From Vibrio sp. Of7-15 (GTDB lineage Bacteria; Pseudomonadota; Gammaproteobacteria; Enterobacterales; Vibrionaceae), in the NCBI RefSeq assembly GCF_022347565.1, contig NZ_JAKRGH010000002.1:186001-250000 (forward strand): a stretch of DNA of 64,000 bases. Reading direction: 5' to 3'. The notes beneath the pieces were generated by a model. The model worked only from the letters and a program-made list of their open reading frames with translations, was not told where the DNA came from and made no database searches. The position numbers and the translations under genes are program-made. This document shows, in pieces, positions 50,736 through 60,760 of this stretch (positions are counted from its first letter, which is position 1; each line of letters starts with the position of its first letter).

Positions 50736-51437
50736 TTAGTTCAGCCATTGTGAATGGTAACAGCCACTCTTGAGTGTGTGCTGTTGGTATTGTTGAAGTT
50801 TCTGTAAGAATTCATCACGTTCAAGCTCTATTGCTCCTAGAGAAGCAAGGTGGTCATTCATCACTTGGCAATCAATAAGTTGACCACCATGAGAAGAGAA
50901 ATGATCGCAAAAATGCCATAGAGCGACTTTTGATGCATTCGTTGCTAATGAAAACATGGATTCACCACAGAAAATGCCGCCGACTTGAATGCCATATAAA
51001 CCGCCTACCAGTTTGTCATCTTGCCACACTTCAACTGAGTGGCAGCGATGTAGGTTAGCAAGTGTTTTATAGGCTGCTTGCATGTCATGCGTAATCCATG
51101 TTTGTTCGATCCCCCGAGTTTCGGCGCATAAACGAATCACATCATGGGTCGCTTTATTTATGCTGATCCGATAGTCGGATTTTCTAAAAAATTTTTTGAG
51201 GCTTTTCGCTGGAGAAAACGTTGCTGGGTTAAAAATGGCACGTGGGGCAGGGCTCCACCATAGGATAGGTTCTCCTTCACTATACCAAGGAAAGATGCCC
51301 TTATGGTAAGCTGCTAAAAGGCGCTGTGGCCGTAAATCTCCACCAAAGGCAAGTAAACCATTAGGTTCATTCAAGGCCTTATGTGGGGATGGGAAATCTA
51401 TGTTATCAGCTTGAAGTTCTGGTAAATAAATAGTCAT
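50736..51437 (-). CDS. aat: Leucyl/phenylalanyl-tRNA-protein transferase
   Basis: The 233-residue protein starts MTIYLPELQADNIDFPSPHK and contains GLLAFGGDLRPQRLLAAYHK, FPWYSEGEPILWWSPAPRAI and VGGLYGIQVGGIFCGESMFS, the hallmark Aat blocks. It adds Leu or Phe to N-terminal Arg or Lys, directing proteins to ClpS-ClpAP. It is 76 bp upstream of bpt and diverges from the glycine-zipper gene. Confidence 0.98.
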   Translation of the reverse strand: MTIYLPELQADNIDFPSPHKALNEPNGLLAFGGDLRPQRLLAAYHKGIFPWYSEGEPILWWSPAPRAIFNPATFSPAKSLKKFFRKSDYRISINKATHDVIRLCAETRGIEQTWITHDMQAAYKTLANLHRCHSVEVWQDDKLVGGLYGIQVGGIFCGESMFSLATNASKVALWHFCDHFSSHGGQLIDCQVMNDHLASLGAIELERDEFLQKLQQYQQHTLKSGCYHSQWLN

Positions 51438-51473
51438 AATTTACTCGTAGAAATAACAACCTAGGAATTATAT

Positions 51474-51929
51474 ATGAGAAGTTGGTTATTAGTCTTACTC
51501 CTTTTACCTCTAACTGTTTCAGCGGCTTATAACCGGAATGAAGCCCGTGTGGTGAATAAAGTCGTTTATGGTGAGGTTGATTCGGTTCGTTACATCACTC
51601 ATCAAGAAATGGTTCAGTCAACAGTAAATGGTTGGGAAACATTACTAGGTGCTGCTGTAGGTGGTTTAATTGGCAATCAATTTGGTGATGGTCGAGGGCG
51701 AGAGCTTGCAACTGCGGTTGGAGCCATCGCGGGTGCTAGTGTTGCGCATCAAAAGCAGAATCAATTAACCAGTGTAAATTACAAACTGGTGGAGTTATTA
51801 GTTAAGACGGAAGAAGGGCAATTAGTCGATATTGTTCAAGACTTAGATTCGAATATGTTGTTTAGTCGTGGTGATGATGTGCGCATTTTATATTTCGATA
51901 AGGGAGTACGAGTGGATCAGGCATATTAA
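51474..51929 (+). CDS. Glycine-zipper 2TM-domain envelope protein
   Basis: The 151-residue protein has a signal peptide (MRSWLLVLLLLPLTVSAAYN, cleavage near residue 18) without a lipobox Cys. A glycine-zipper hairpin follows (TLLGAAVGGLIGNQFGDGRG then ELATAVGAIAGASVA, about residues 55-95). The arrangement resembles the SlyB/RcsF-associated outer-membrane family. It is probably an envelope protein; its function is unknown. It diverges from aat. Confidence 0.8.
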   Translation: MRSWLLVLLLLPLTVSAAYNRNEARVVNKVVYGEVDSVRYITHQEMVQSTVNGWETLLGAAVGGLIGNQFGDGRGRELATAVGAIAGASVAHQKQNQLTSVNYKLVELLVKTEEGQLVDIVQDLDSNMLFSRGDDVRILYFDKGVRVDQAY

Positions 51930-52054
51930 CCATTATTGGTAGATGATGTTTCACAATGACCTGACTGCGATCTCGCGTTATTTTTCAAAACGTTGGGTCA
52001 AAGAATGGAGGTAAACCACCGACCTTCTATACTTTATGATTGCAGGAGGTGGTT

Positions 52055-53086
52055 ATGTCAGAAATCCATGATAAAGAACAGCATGGCATTACGGAAGTAG
52101 AATCAGAGCAAGAGCCTTTATGTGGATACAATGATCCTGATGGTCATGTTTGTACTGAGCGGGCAAATGAAAATGGTTTTTGCTATTGGCATGATAAAAC
52201 CATCATAAAAGATCACCCTGAAGACATTGCATTATTGGAAGCATACGCAAAAAAAGGCGGCTTATTACGAGGGATTAGCTTGCAGCGTGCGCAGTTGAGT
52301 AACGTCAACCTTGTCAACCACAATAGTAAAACAGGCTACGATTTAAGTCATGCTGACTTTTACCGGGCCAACCTAAGAGGGGCACACCTTTTTAATATTG
52401 ATGTCCGTCATGGCAGCTTAATGAAAGCAGACTTACGAGATGCCAATATGCATTGTGCAAAGCTACAAGGTTGTAACTTACTGGGGATTCGGCTAACCAA
52501 TACGAAAATCGATAACATTGAAGTTGGGAACGTTCTATTGCAGGAGGATTTGGGTCGAAAAGCAGAAAAGGATCATTGTCCGAGAGAGGAGGTTATCGAC
52601 TTATATGAACAAGCTGAAGAAATTTATCGTGATTTAAGAAAAGCCTCTGAGATTCAGGGGATCTTCACTATGGCTGGCGTTTTTTTGCAAAAAGAGCTAA
52701 CGATGAGGCGTTTTCAAATGCCGAAATTTTCTGCACGTAGAGCCATGTCTAAAACGGTGGACTTATTCTGTGGTTATGGAGAAGACCCGATACGGGTAGT
52801 GCTTTTTTCATTGTTATTGATTTTTATTTCTGCGTTGTTCTATTTTTTCTTTGGAATTGTGTTTGATGGTTCTGTAGTGCAATTTCGGACTGAACAAAGT
52901 TTTAGTGCGAATGCCTTAGCTTTAGCTGAATGTTTATATTACAGCGTTGTCACCTTTACAACGTTAGGGTATGGCGATTTCACCCCTATAGGATTTTCCC
53001 GTTTGGTCGCGGCAACAGAGGCTTTTACTGGGAGTTTTACCATTGCTCTTTTTGTCGTTGTCTTTGTGAAAAAAATGACTAGGTAA
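52055..53086 (+). CDS. Pentapeptide-repeat protein fused to a two-helix potassium-type channel
   Basis: I start it at ATG 52055 (343 residues), five bases after GGAGGT. The N-terminus has a Cys/His-rich motif (C-x-10-C-x-8-C-x-2-H in LCGYNDPDGHVCTERANENG and FCYWHD) that may bind a metal. Next come pentapeptide repeats (about 75-155: A(D/N)LxX units such as ADFYRANLRGAHL, ADLRDANMHCAKL). A helical linker leads to two TM helices flanking a pore with the filter TLGYGDF (Ion_trans_2 type). The intracellular part may gate the channel. Ligand and physiological role are unknown. Confidence 0.85.
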   Translation: MSEIHDKEQHGITEVESEQEPLCGYNDPDGHVCTERANENGFCYWHDKTIIKDHPEDIALLEAYAKKGGLLRGISLQRAQLSNVNLVNHNSKTGYDLSHADFYRANLRGAHLFNIDVRHGSLMKADLRDANMHCAKLQGCNLLGIRLTNTKIDNIEVGNVLLQEDLGRKAEKDHCPREEVIDLYEQAEEIYRDLRKASEIQGIFTMAGVFLQKELTMRRFQMPKFSARRAMSKTVDLFCGYGEDPIRVVLFSLLLIFISALFYFFFGIVFDGSVVQFRTEQSFSANALALAECLYYSVVTFTTLGYGDFTPIGFSRLVAATEAFTGSFTIALFVVVFVKKMTR

Positions 53087-53278
53087 AGTGTGTTGGTCGA
53101 CTTTTTCGCTATTTTTTTGATTCGAATTTATCTAGTAGCACAAACGTTAACTTTTCGATACTCTGGGTGCATGAAGGACCAATTTGGTATTGAAGCGCAA
53201 TAGAGAAATAGAACGTACTTATATAAAAAAACATTGAATCAATATCAATAATGATAAGACAGGAAGACAACGAAAGTA

Positions 53279-54559
53279 ATGGATAGTTTAACGTTACAAC
53301 CAATTTCAAAAGTTCAAGGGGTAGTAAACCTACCTGGTTCAAAAAGTGTTTCAAATCGCGCGTTATTATTAGCCGCTTTAGCTCAGGGAACAACTCGTCT
53401 AACTAACCTTCTAGATAGTGATGATATACGCCATATGTTGACAGCATTGGAGCAGCTTGGTGTTCGTTATACATTATCCGAAGACAAAACAGTTTGTGAG
53501 GTTGAAGGTCTTGGTCAGGCATTTCAGGCTGAAGAAGCGTTAGAGTTGTATCTTGGCAATGCGGGTACGGCAATGCGTCCGTTAGCTGCAGCCTTGTGTC
53601 TCGGTTCTGGTGAATACGTATTAACGGGTGAGCCAAGAATGAAAGAGCGTCCAATTGGTCATTTGGTTGATGCTCTTCGTACCGCAGGTGCGCAAGTCGA
53701 ATATTTAGAAAATGAAAGCTATCCACCGCTGAAAATTACAGGATCAGGCCTTCAAGGTGGGGATGTTGAAATTGATGGCTCTATATCTAGCCAGTTTTTA
53801 ACCGCATTTTTAATGTCGGCTCCATTAGCGAATCAAGAAACACGTATCTGTATCAAAGGCGAGCTTGTTTCTAAACCATACATTGATATTACCTTGCATA
53901 TCATGGCGCAGTTTGGTGTAAAAGTAATAAATAATGATTATCAAGAGTTTGTGGTTCCATCTGGGCAGCAATATACAGCACCAGGTGATTTCCTTGTTGA
54001 AGGGGATGCGTCATCGGCCTCTTACTTTTTAGCTGCTGCGGCAATTAAAGGTGGAGAAATTAAAGTTACTGGTATTGGTAAAAAAAGTATCCAAGGTGAC
54101 ATTCAATTTGCGGACGCTCTAGAAAAAATGGGGGCAGAAATTGAATGGGGAGATGATTATGTCATTTCACGGGTTGGGAAATTGACCGCAGTGGATATGG
54201 ATTTTAACCATATTCCAGATGCGGCAATGACTATTGCCACGGCTGCTCTATTTGCTAAAGGTACAACTTCTATCCGTAATGTCTATAACTGGCGTGTAAA
54301 AGAGACTGATCGTCTGGCGGCAATGGCAACGGAACTACGTAAGGTTGGTGCTGAAGTGGATGAAGGGAATGATTACATCACCATCACTCCGCCTGCGTCA
54401 TTAACACATGCTGCTATTGATACTTACGATGATCACCGTATGGCGATGTGCTTCTCGTTAGTGGCATTAAGTGATACGCCTGTCACGATTAATGACCCAG
54501 GCTGCACCTCAAAAACATTTCCTGATTATTTTGATAAATTAGCCTCATTAAGCCAGTAG
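53279..54559 (+). CDS. aroA: 3-phosphoshikimate 1-carboxyvinyltransferase (EPSP synthase)
   Basis: The 426-residue enzyme joins shikimate-3-phosphate and phosphoenolpyruvate in aromatic amino-acid synthesis. [20 protein letters not shown] near the N-terminus, [20 protein letters not shown] (the PEP-binding loop) and [20 protein letters not shown] near the C-terminus identify the class I enzyme. It is preceded by a 190-bp leader region and followed by a terminator. serC is not next to it here, unlike E. coli. Confidence 0.98.
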   Translation: MDSLTLQPISKVQGVVNLPGSKSVSNRALLLAALAQGTTRLTNLLDSDDIRHMLTALEQLGVRYTLSEDKTVCEVEGLGQAFQAEEALELYLGNAGTAMRPLAAALCLGSGEYVLTGEPRMKERPIGHLVDALRTAGAQVEYLENESYPPLKITGSGLQGGDVEIDGSISSQFLTAFLMSAPLANQETRICIKGELVSKPYIDITLHIMAQFGVKVINNDYQEFVVPSGQQYTAPGDFLVEGDASSASYFLAAAAIKGGEIKVTGIGKKSIQGDIQFADALEKMGAEIEWGDDYVISRVGKLTAVDMDFNHIPDAAMTIATAALFAKGTTSIRNVYNWRVKETDRLAAMATELRKVGAEVDEGNDYITITPPASLTHAAIDTYDDHRMAMCFSLVALSDTPVTINDPGCTSKTFPDYFDKLASLSQ

Positions 54560-54578
54560 GGCTGAATTTATAAAAGAC

Positions 54579-54608
54579 AAAAATGCCAGTGCGAAGCTGG
54601 CATTTTTT
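54579..54608 (+). terminator. Terminator of aroA
   Basis: An 11-bp stem, AAAAATGCCAG / CTGGCATTTTT, with a 7-base loop and T run. A/T symmetry would also suit the convergent YgjP-like gene. Confidence 0.88.
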
Positions 54609-54627
54609 ATAGCTGGTGGTTATTGGA

Positions 54628-55134
54628 CTAGGTATATAGTGGCCCTATAGCGTCTAAGTGGGTCAGATATAAACGAGTATCAAATTCTAACTGATGGTAA
54701 TCTGGCTCCATATACTGACATAATTTGTAAAATGCCTTGTTGTGATCTTTTTCTTTGATATGTGCCAGCTCATGTACAACGATCATTTTTAGGAAAGCCT
54801 CAGGGGCGTGCTTGAAGACGGTCCCGATCCGAATTTCATTTTTTGATTTTAACTTCCCACCTTGTACACGAGTAACATAAGAATGAAGCCCTAAGGCTTT
54901 ATGTACTGTTGCTATCTTGCCGTCATATATGACTTTACTGATTGGCGCTGATTTCTTCATTGATTGATTTTTTAAACTAATTACATAGTCGTATAGAGCT
55001 TTTTCTGTCGTGTAGGAATGCACTTTAGGGTATTTTTTCAGTAGAACCTTACTTAGATTCCCGTTATCTATGAGTGTTTGTACTTGTTGAGTGAGCTCTT
55101 GTGAATAGCCACTTAGGTATTGTAAATGAGTCAT
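54628..55134 (-). CDS. YgjP-like (M48/DUF45-type) metallopeptidase-domain protein
   Basis: The 168-residue protein has the zinc motif HELAHIKEKDHNKAFYKLC, that is HExxH followed by a downstream His, as in the YgjP/SprT-like small metallopeptidase group. It has no signal peptide or membrane segment, so it is probably cytoplasmic. E. coli YgjP has been described as a nucleotide-directed enzyme or protease; the true substrate is uncertain. It is convergent with aroA and separated from cmk by about 370 bp. Confidence 0.82.
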   Translation of the reverse strand: MTHLQYLSGYSQELTQQVQTLIDNGNLSKVLLKKYPKVHSYTTEKALYDYVISLKNQSMKKSAPISKVIYDGKIATVHKALGLHSYVTRVQGGKLKSKNEIRIGTVFKHAPEAFLKMIVVHELAHIKEKDHNKAFYKLCQYMEPDYHQLEFDTRLYLTHLDAIGPLYT

Positions 55135-55506
55135 ATCAGCCGAGTGAGATGCAAGGTTATAGCAGTATACTAAGAGATGGTGAGGTAAGAGCCAATAAGT
55201 TATTCAGCAATAAGGCCTAAAAGAAGAAAAGGTGTTTTTTTACCATTTAGTATTTTTTTTATCCTAAATGTTGATAAAAGTGGCTAACTTATGGAAATCA
55301 GCTATATTTTTTATAAGGTAGCACACGGTCAATTACCTGTTTTTGTAAAGAAATTAAAGAAAAGTAGTGTTAGAGGGCAAAATAATTTGGTATCGGAATC
55401 CGGTTTATCGCGTATAATATGCAGCCGAAAAATAGCACGGCAATAAATTGACTTTATAGTAAGTCGTAAAGTTGATGCTTAACGTTGAATAAACTGGAGA
55501 AAGACT
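55135..55506. other. cmk upstream region with a consensus -10 box
   Basis: This 372-bp spacer has a perfect TATAAT at 55413-55418, about 90 bp before cmk. A well-spaced -35 is not obvious: the nearest TTGGTA (55387) is 20 bp away. No small ORF, hairpin or operator stands out elsewhere. Confidence 0.5.
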
Positions 55507-56184
55507 ATGTCTGCCAACACGCCAGTCATTACTGTCGATGGTCCAAGCGGCGCAGGTAAAGGCACATTATGTATGTTACTTGCTAATAAACTGGGTTTGC
55601 ACTTATTAGACTCTGGTGCAATTTATCGAGTGTTAGCTTTAGCTGCGTTGCATCATGGTGTAGATATTGAATCTGAAGATGCTTTAGTTCCTTTAGCTGC
55701 GCATTTAGATGTGCAATTTAAGGCGGAAGGTGACTTAGTTAAGGTTATTCTTGAAGGTGAAGACGTTTCTGGTGAATTAAGAAAAGAAGAAACGGGAAAT
55801 GCAGCTTCAAAAGTAGCCGCTTTACCTCGCGTTCGTGAAGCTTTACTCCGACGCCAGCGAGCATTCAGTGAAGCGCCTGGCCTAGTTGCTGATGGCCGTG
55901 ATATGGGAACGGTTGTTTTCCCAAGTGCGGAAGTAAAGATTTTTCTTGATGCAAGTGCTGAAGAGCGAGCAAATCGCCGCATGAAACAGTTGCAAGAGAA
56001 AGGCTTAGATGTTAACTTTGCCCGTCTTTTAAGCGAAATTCAGGAACGTGATGATCGTGATCGCAATCGTGCGGTGGCACCATTACGTCCGGCAGATGAT
56101 GCTTTGATACTTGATTCAACGGTATTAACCATCGAACAAGTAACAGAACAAGCGTTGTCTTATATCGAATCTAAGCTTGCCTAA
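55507..56184 (+). CDS. cmk: Cytidylate kinase
   Basis: The 225-residue P-loop kinase ([20 protein letters not shown] at the N-terminus) has [13 protein letters not shown] for substrate binding and [20 protein letters not shown] in the lid. It phosphorylates CMP and dCMP. The gene order cmk-rpsA-ihfB is conserved in gamma-proteobacteria; rpsA starts 100 bp later. Confidence 0.98.
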   Translation: MSANTPVITVDGPSGAGKGTLCMLLANKLGLHLLDSGAIYRVLALAALHHGVDIESEDALVPLAAHLDVQFKAEGDLVKVILEGEDVSGELRKEETGNAASKVAALPRVREALLRRQRAFSEAPGLVADGRDMGTVVFPSAEVKIFLDASAEERANRRMKQLQEKGLDVNFARLLSEIQERDDRDRNRAVAPLRPADDALILDSTVLTIEQVTEQALSYIESKLA

Positions 56185-56284
56185 AGGGTAAGCTGGAGTG
56201 TTAGTTGCAAGGATGATAACTAACTTTATTATCAACCCCATGCGGTAGGATACCCATGGACGTTTATTTATTAGAAGATTAATA

Positions 56285-57958
56285 ATGACTGAATCTTTTG
56301 CTCTACTCTTCGAAGAGTCACTGAACGAAATCGAAACACGCCCAGGTGCTATTGTTAAAGGTACTGTTGTAGCTATCGAGAACGGTTTTGTTCTTGTTGA
56401 CGCTGGCCTTAAATCTGAATCAGCTATCCCTGCTGAGCAATTCAAGAACGCTGCTGGCGAACTTGAAGTTGAAGTAGGTACTGAAGTAGACGTAGCTCTT
56501 GACGCAATCGAAGATGGTTTCGGTGAAACTCAACTTTCTCGTGAAAAAGCTAAGCGCCACGAAGCTTGGATCCAACTTGAGAAAGCATACGAAGACGCTG
56601 AGACAGTTATGGGTGTTATCAACGGTAAAGTTAAGGGCGGCTTCACAGTTGAACTTAACGGTATCCGTGCATTCCTACCTGGTTCTCTTGTTGACGTACG
56701 TCCAGTACGCGACACTCTTCACCTTGAAGGTAAAGAGTTAGAGTTCAAAGTAATCAAGCTAGACCAGAAGCGTAACAACGTTGTTGTTTCTCGTCGTGCA
56801 GTTATCGAATCAGAAAGCAGCGTTGAGCGTGACGAACTGCTTGCTTCTCTACAAGAAGGTATTGAAGTTAAAGGTATCGTTAAGAACCTTACTGACTACG
56901 GTGCATTCGTTGACCTAGGCGGCGTAGACGGCCTACTTCACATCACAGATATGGCTTGGAAGCGTGTTAAGCACCCATCTGAGATCGTAAATGTTGGTGA
57001 CGAAATCAACGTTAAAGTTCTTAAGTTCGATCGTGAGCGCACTCGTGTTTCTCTAGGTCTTAAGCAACTAGGCGAAGATCCATGGGTAGCAATTGCTAAG
57101 CGTTACCCAGAAGGTCACAAGCTTTCTGGTCGTGTTACTAACCTTACTGACTATGGCTGCTTCGTTGAAATCGAAGAAGGCGTTGAAGGTCTAGTACACG
57201 TTTCTGAAATGGATTGGACGAACAAGAACATCCACCCTTCTAAAGTTGTTAATGTTGGCGACGAAGTTGAGGTTATGGTTCTTGATATCGACGAAGAGCG
57301 TCGTCGTATCTCTCTAGGTCTGAAACAGTGTAAAGCTAACCCATGGCAGTCATTCGCTGAAGCGCAAGCTAAAGGCGACCACGTTACTGGTAAGATCAAG
57401 TCTATCACTGACTTCGGTATCTTCATCGGTCTTGACGGTGGTATCGACGGTCTTGTTCACCTATCTGACATTTCTTGGAATGCTTCAGGCGAAGACGCAG
57501 TACGCGAATTCAAGAAAGGCGACGAGATCTCTGCTGTAGTTCTAGCAGTAGATGCAGAGCGTGAGCGTATTTCTCTTGGTGTTAAACAAATGGAAGAAGA
57601 CCCATTCAATAACTACCTAGCAGAAAACAAAAAAGGTGCTCTAGTAACTGGTACTGTTACAGCTGTTGACGCTAAAGGCGCTACAGTTGAGCTAGCAGAT
57701 AGCGTTGAAGGTTACATCCGCACTTCTGAAGTTGCGCGTGACCGTGTTGAAGACGCATCTCTAATCCTAAGCGTTGGTGACAGCGTTGAAGCGAAGTTCA
57801 CAGGTGTAGACCGTAAGAACCGCGTAATCAACCTATCTATCAAAGCTAAGGATGAAGCTGACGAGCAAGAAGCAATGGCTTCACTGAACACTAAGTCTGA
57901 AGACGGTGGTTTCGGTAACGCTATGGCTGATGCTTTCAAAGCAGCTAAAGGCGAATAA
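56285..57958 (+). CDS. rpsA: 30S ribosomal protein S1
   Basis: The 557-residue protein has six S1 OB-fold repeats; the consensus G-x-V-x-x-L-T-D-Y-G-x-F-V-(D/E) recurs from about residue 190 on, for example [20 protein letters not shown] and [19 protein letters not shown]. It binds mRNA on the 30S platform and helps initiation on structured leaders. In E. coli it represses its own translation through its leader, and the 100-bp cmk-rpsA gap could serve the same role. Codon use is strongly biased, as expected for very high expression. Confidence 0.99.
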   Translation: MTESFALLFEESLNEIETRPGAIVKGTVVAIENGFVLVDAGLKSESAIPAEQFKNAAGELEVEVGTEVDVALDAIEDGFGETQLSREKAKRHEAWIQLEKAYEDAETVMGVINGKVKGGFTVELNGIRAFLPGSLVDVRPVRDTLHLEGKELEFKVIKLDQKRNNVVVSRRAVIESESSVERDELLASLQEGIEVKGIVKNLTDYGAFVDLGGVDGLLHITDMAWKRVKHPSEIVNVGDEINVKVLKFDRERTRVSLGLKQLGEDPWVAIAKRYPEGHKLSGRVTNLTDYGCFVEIEEGVEGLVHVSEMDWTNKNIHPSKVVNVGDEVEVMVLDIDEERRRISLGLKQCKANPWQSFAEAQAKGDHVTGKIKSITDFGIFIGLDGGIDGLVHLSDISWNASGEDAVREFKKGDEISAVVLAVDAERERISLGVKQMEEDPFNNYLAENKKGALVTGTVTAVDAKGATVELADSVEGYIRTSEVARDRVEDASLILSVGDSVEAKFTGVDRKNRVINLSIKAKDEADEQEAMASLNTKSEDGGFGNAMADAFKAAKGE

Positions 57959-57963
57959 TAACC

Positions 57964-57995
57964 AAGGGGGCCTTTTTATAGGGCTCCCTTTTCTT
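57964..57995 (+). terminator. Terminator of rpsA
   Basis: A 9-bp stem with one G-T pair, AAGGGGGCC / GGCTCCCTT, with a 9-base loop is followed by TTTCTTTC. Confidence 0.78.
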
Positions 57996-58028
57996 TCGGT
58001 AGAGCTTGAGTAATTACGAGGGGTGTTT

Positions 58029-58313
58029 ATGACCAAGTCTGAATTAATTGAAAGGCTATGCAGTCAACAAACCCATCTTTCTGCCAAACAGGTGGAAGAT
58101 GCCGTCAAGGAAATTCTTGAACAAATGGCTACAACTCTTGAAGGCGGTGATCGCATCGAGATTCGTGGTTTTGGTAGTTTTTCTCTTCATTACCGGGAGC
58201 CGCGTCTTGGACGTAACCCGAAAACTGGAGACAAAGTAGAGTTGGATGGAAAGTACGTTCCTCACTTTAAACCAGGTAAAGAGTTACGCGATCGCGTGAA
58301 TATTTATGGTTAA
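58029..58313 (+). CDS. ihfB: Integration host factor beta subunit
   Basis: I start it at ATG 58029 (94 residues), after GAGGGG; a GTG two codons earlier overlaps the ribosome site. The sequence ([20 protein letters not shown] at the start, [20 protein letters not shown] with the DNA-intercalating Pro arm) is typical of IHF-beta rather than HU. It bends DNA for replication, recombination and sigma-54 promoters, and would act at the LuxO-dependent promoters in this window if IHF sites exist there. Confidence 0.97.
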   Translation: MTKSELIERLCSQQTHLSAKQVEDAVKEILEQMATTLEGGDRIEIRGFGSFSLHYREPRLGRNPKTGDKVELDGKYVPHFKPGKELRDRVNIYG

Positions 58314-58330
58314 AGCCAATATTGCATAAA

Positions 58331-58364
58331 AAAGCGGCATACTGTTAAAGTATGCCGTTTTTTT
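58331..58364 (+). terminator. Terminator of ihfB
   Basis: A 9-bp stem, CGGCATACT / AGTATGCCG, with a 5-base loop lies between an A run and a T run. Confidence 0.9.
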
Positions 58365-58465
58365 ATGTCTATTGAGTCATGTTTTGTAGGTCATAATCAT
58401 GGTCTGATGAGTAAAATTACTGCATAATCGACAAATTAAAACAACTACCGACTAAGGAATGCCCT

Positions 58466-58750
58466 GTGAAAATTATAACGTCGTTGCTACTCGCTGCTAT
58501 TTTTATTCTTGCCTTGGCTTTGGGAGCGCAAAATCAAATCGTAGTTAATTTTAATTACTTGATTGCTCAAGATGAGTTCCAGCTGTCTACGCTTCTTGGT
58601 ATTACCTTTGGTGCTGGTTTTGGTCTTGGGTGGTTAATTTGCGGTATGTTATACTTCAAAGCTAAGTTCACTGCTCGTCGTTTAAATAAAAAAGTGCAGA
58701 AACAACAAACAGAACTAAGCAAGCTTCGTGCTGAACCAGTTAAGGAATAA
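58466..58750 (+). CDS. lapA: Lipopolysaccharide assembly protein A (LapA)
   Basis: The 94-residue inner-membrane protein starts with GTG; AAGGA lies nine bases upstream. It has two hydrophobic helices (about 5-22 and 42-63), then a basic coiled tail (LNKKVQKQQTELSKLRAEPV). This matches LapA/YciS, partner of LapB in controlling LpxC turnover by FtsH. lapB follows 6 bp later. Confidence 0.93.
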   Translation: MKIITSLLLAAIFILALALGAQNQIVVNFNYLIAQDEFQLSTLLGITFGAGFGLGWLICGMLYFKAKFTARRLNKKVQKQQTELSKLRAEPVKE

Positions 58751-58756
58751 TCTTTA

Positions 58757-59926
58757 ATGTTAGAGCTGTTATTTCTATTACTGCCCATAGCAGCTGCTTA
58801 CGGCTGGTATATGGGTAATAGAAATGCTCGTCATGAACGTCAGAAGCAATCCCATCACCTGTCACGCCAGTATGTGACAGGCTTAAACTTATTGCTTTCT
58901 GATCAGTCTGATAAAGCAGTAGATCACTTCATAGAATTACTTCAGGTTGATAGTGAGACTATTGATACTCACTTGGCATTAGGAAACCTTTTCCGAAGCC
59001 GAGGTGAGGTTGATCGCGCCATTCGAATCCATCAAAACCTCATTGCTCGCCCTAATTTAACTGTTGAACAGCGTAACCTTGCCATGCAGCAGCTGGCTAA
59101 AGACTATATGGTTGCAGGCTTTTTTGATCGCGCTGAAAAAATCTTTGAAGAGCTAGTGGAAGAGCCTGAACATAGAGAAGCGGCACTTCAACAGCTTGTT
59201 ACTATTTACCAACAAACACGTGAATGGAGCAAAGCGATTGCCCGAGCAAGTGCGTTGGTAAAATTAGGTAAAAACAAGCTAAAACCCGATATCGCGCACT
59301 ATTGGTGTGAATTGGCGATGGGTGAAATTACAGACAGTAAACCTGATAAAGCAAAGCAGCACCTCAAACGAGCTCTGGCAGTCGATAAAAACTGCGTACG
59401 CGCCAATATAATTTCCGCTAGATTATTGATCGATCAAAAAAATGATAAGGCTGCGGTTAAACAATTAGAGCAAGTGCTAGAGCAAGATGCAGACTTTGTT
59501 AGTGAAGCTTTGCCATTGATTGTTGAGTGCTATGAACGTTTAGATAAAGAAGTTGCCTTACTTCAGTTCTTGCAGTTAGCCATTGAAAAAGGAGCAGGGG
59601 TGAGTGCTGAGCTCATGCTCTCAGACTTAATTGCACGGCATGAAGGGCCTATTTTGGCTCAGAGTTTCATGACTAAGCAGCTGGTAAAAAATCCAACCAT
59701 GAAGGGTTTTTACCGTCTTATGGATTACCATTTGGAAGAAGCGGAAGATGGTAGAGCCAAAGACAGTTTAAGCACGTTGCAAAGCTTAGTTGGAGAGCAG
59801 CTTAAGATTAAGCCACATTATCGTTGTCGTAAATGTGGCTTTGCGACTCATTCTTTATATTGGCATTGTCCGTCGTGTAAAGGGTGGGGATCAATTAAGC
59901 CGATCCGAGGTTTGGACGGCGAATAA
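58757..59926 (+). CDS. lapB: Lipopolysaccharide assembly protein B (LapB)
   Basis: The 389-residue protein has one N-terminal membrane helix (LELLFLLLPIAAAYGWYMG), about nine TPR units (for example LNLLLSDQSDKAVDHFIELL and HLALGNLFRSRGEVDRAIRI), and a C-terminal rubredoxin-like zinc ribbon with two CxxC pairs (CRKCGFATHS and CPSCKGWGSI). LapB links LPS level to FtsH-dependent proteolysis of LpxC. It follows lapA in an operon and precedes pyrF by 39 bp. Confidence 0.97.
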   Translation: MLELLFLLLPIAAAYGWYMGNRNARHERQKQSHHLSRQYVTGLNLLLSDQSDKAVDHFIELLQVDSETIDTHLALGNLFRSRGEVDRAIRIHQNLIARPNLTVEQRNLAMQQLAKDYMVAGFFDRAEKIFEELVEEPEHREAALQQLVTIYQQTREWSKAIARASALVKLGKNKLKPDIAHYWCELAMGEITDSKPDKAKQHLKRALAVDKNCVRANIISARLLIDQKNDKAAVKQLEQVLEQDADFVSEALPLIVECYERLDKEVALLQFLQLAIEKGAGVSAELMLSDLIARHEGPILAQSFMTKQLVKNPTMKGFYRLMDYHLEEAEDGRAKDSLSTLQSLVGEQLKIKPHYRCRKCGFATHSLYWHCPSCKGWGSIKPIRGLDGE

Positions 59927-59965
59927 CGACATCAAACTAAACATCAGGATATATCAGGAGAACCA

Positions 59966-60661
59966 ATGCTTGACCCTAAAGTGATCGTTGCACTTGACTA
60001 CAATAACCAATCAGACGCTTTGGCATTTGTAGACCGTATAGACCCTTCAACTTGCCGTTTAAAAGTCGGTAAAGAGATGTTCACTTTACTTGGACCTGAT
60101 TTTGTAAGAGAGCTGCATAAGCGTGGCTTTTCTGTTTTTCTCGATTTGAAATTTCATGACATTCCAAATACGTGTTCGAAAGCGGTTGCGGCAGCGGCTG
60201 AATTAGGTGTGTGGATGGTAAACGTTCATGCAAGTGGTGGCGAGCGTATGATGACAGCATCTCGTGAAATTTTAGAGCCTTATGGTAAAGATCGTCCATT
60301 GCTGATTGGTGTGACTGTTTTAACGAGTATGGAGCAGTCTGATCTTGCGGGTATTGGATTAAATATTGAACCACAAGAGCAAGTTAAACGCTTAGCTTCG
60401 TTAACAAAAAACAGCGGCCTAGATGGAGTCGTGTGTTCTGCTCAAGAGGCAAGTATGCTAAAAAGTGACTTAGGGAAAGAGTTTAAGTTGGTGACGCCTG
60501 GCATTCGTCCAGTTGGTAGTGCTGTAGGGGATCAAAAGCGTATTATGACACCTCCGCAAGCGATTATTGCTGGTTCTGATTATTTGGTTATTGGTCGTCC
60601 GATAACCCAAGCAGCTAATCCAGCTGATGTTCTAACAGACATCAATGCTAGTCTAGCGTAG
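59966..60661 (+). CDS. pyrF: Orotidine 5'-phosphate decarboxylase
   Basis: The 231-residue TIM-barrel enzyme has the catalytic tetrad Lys-Asp-Lys-Asp, seen as VGKEMF and [12 protein letters not shown]. The phosphate-binding loop is [14 protein letters not shown]. It makes UMP from OMP in the last step of pyrimidine synthesis. It ends the cmk-to-pyrF run and is convergent with metG. Confidence 0.98.
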   Translation: MLDPKVIVALDYNNQSDALAFVDRIDPSTCRLKVGKEMFTLLGPDFVRELHKRGFSVFLDLKFHDIPNTCSKAVAAAAELGVWMVNVHASGGERMMTASREILEPYGKDRPLLIGVTVLTSMEQSDLAGIGLNIEPQEQVKRLASLTKNSGLDGVVCSAQEASMLKSDLGKEFKLVTPGIRPVGSAVGDQKRIMTPPQAIIAGSDYLVIGRPITQAANPADVLTDINASLA

Positions 60662-60712
60662 TATCCTATTTCTATGTAATGGTAGAACGCTAACCTGCTA
60701 TTATTGAGATAC

Positions 60713-60744
60713 AAAAATGCCGAGCGAAGTAGCTCGGCATTTTT
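60713..60744. terminator. Bidirectional terminator, pyrF / metG
   Basis: A 12-bp stem, AAAATGCCGAGC / GCTCGGCATTTT, with a 6-base loop and A/T runs on both sides lies between convergent genes. Confidence 0.92.
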
Positions 60745-60760
60745 ATGGTTGGCTGTAAAG

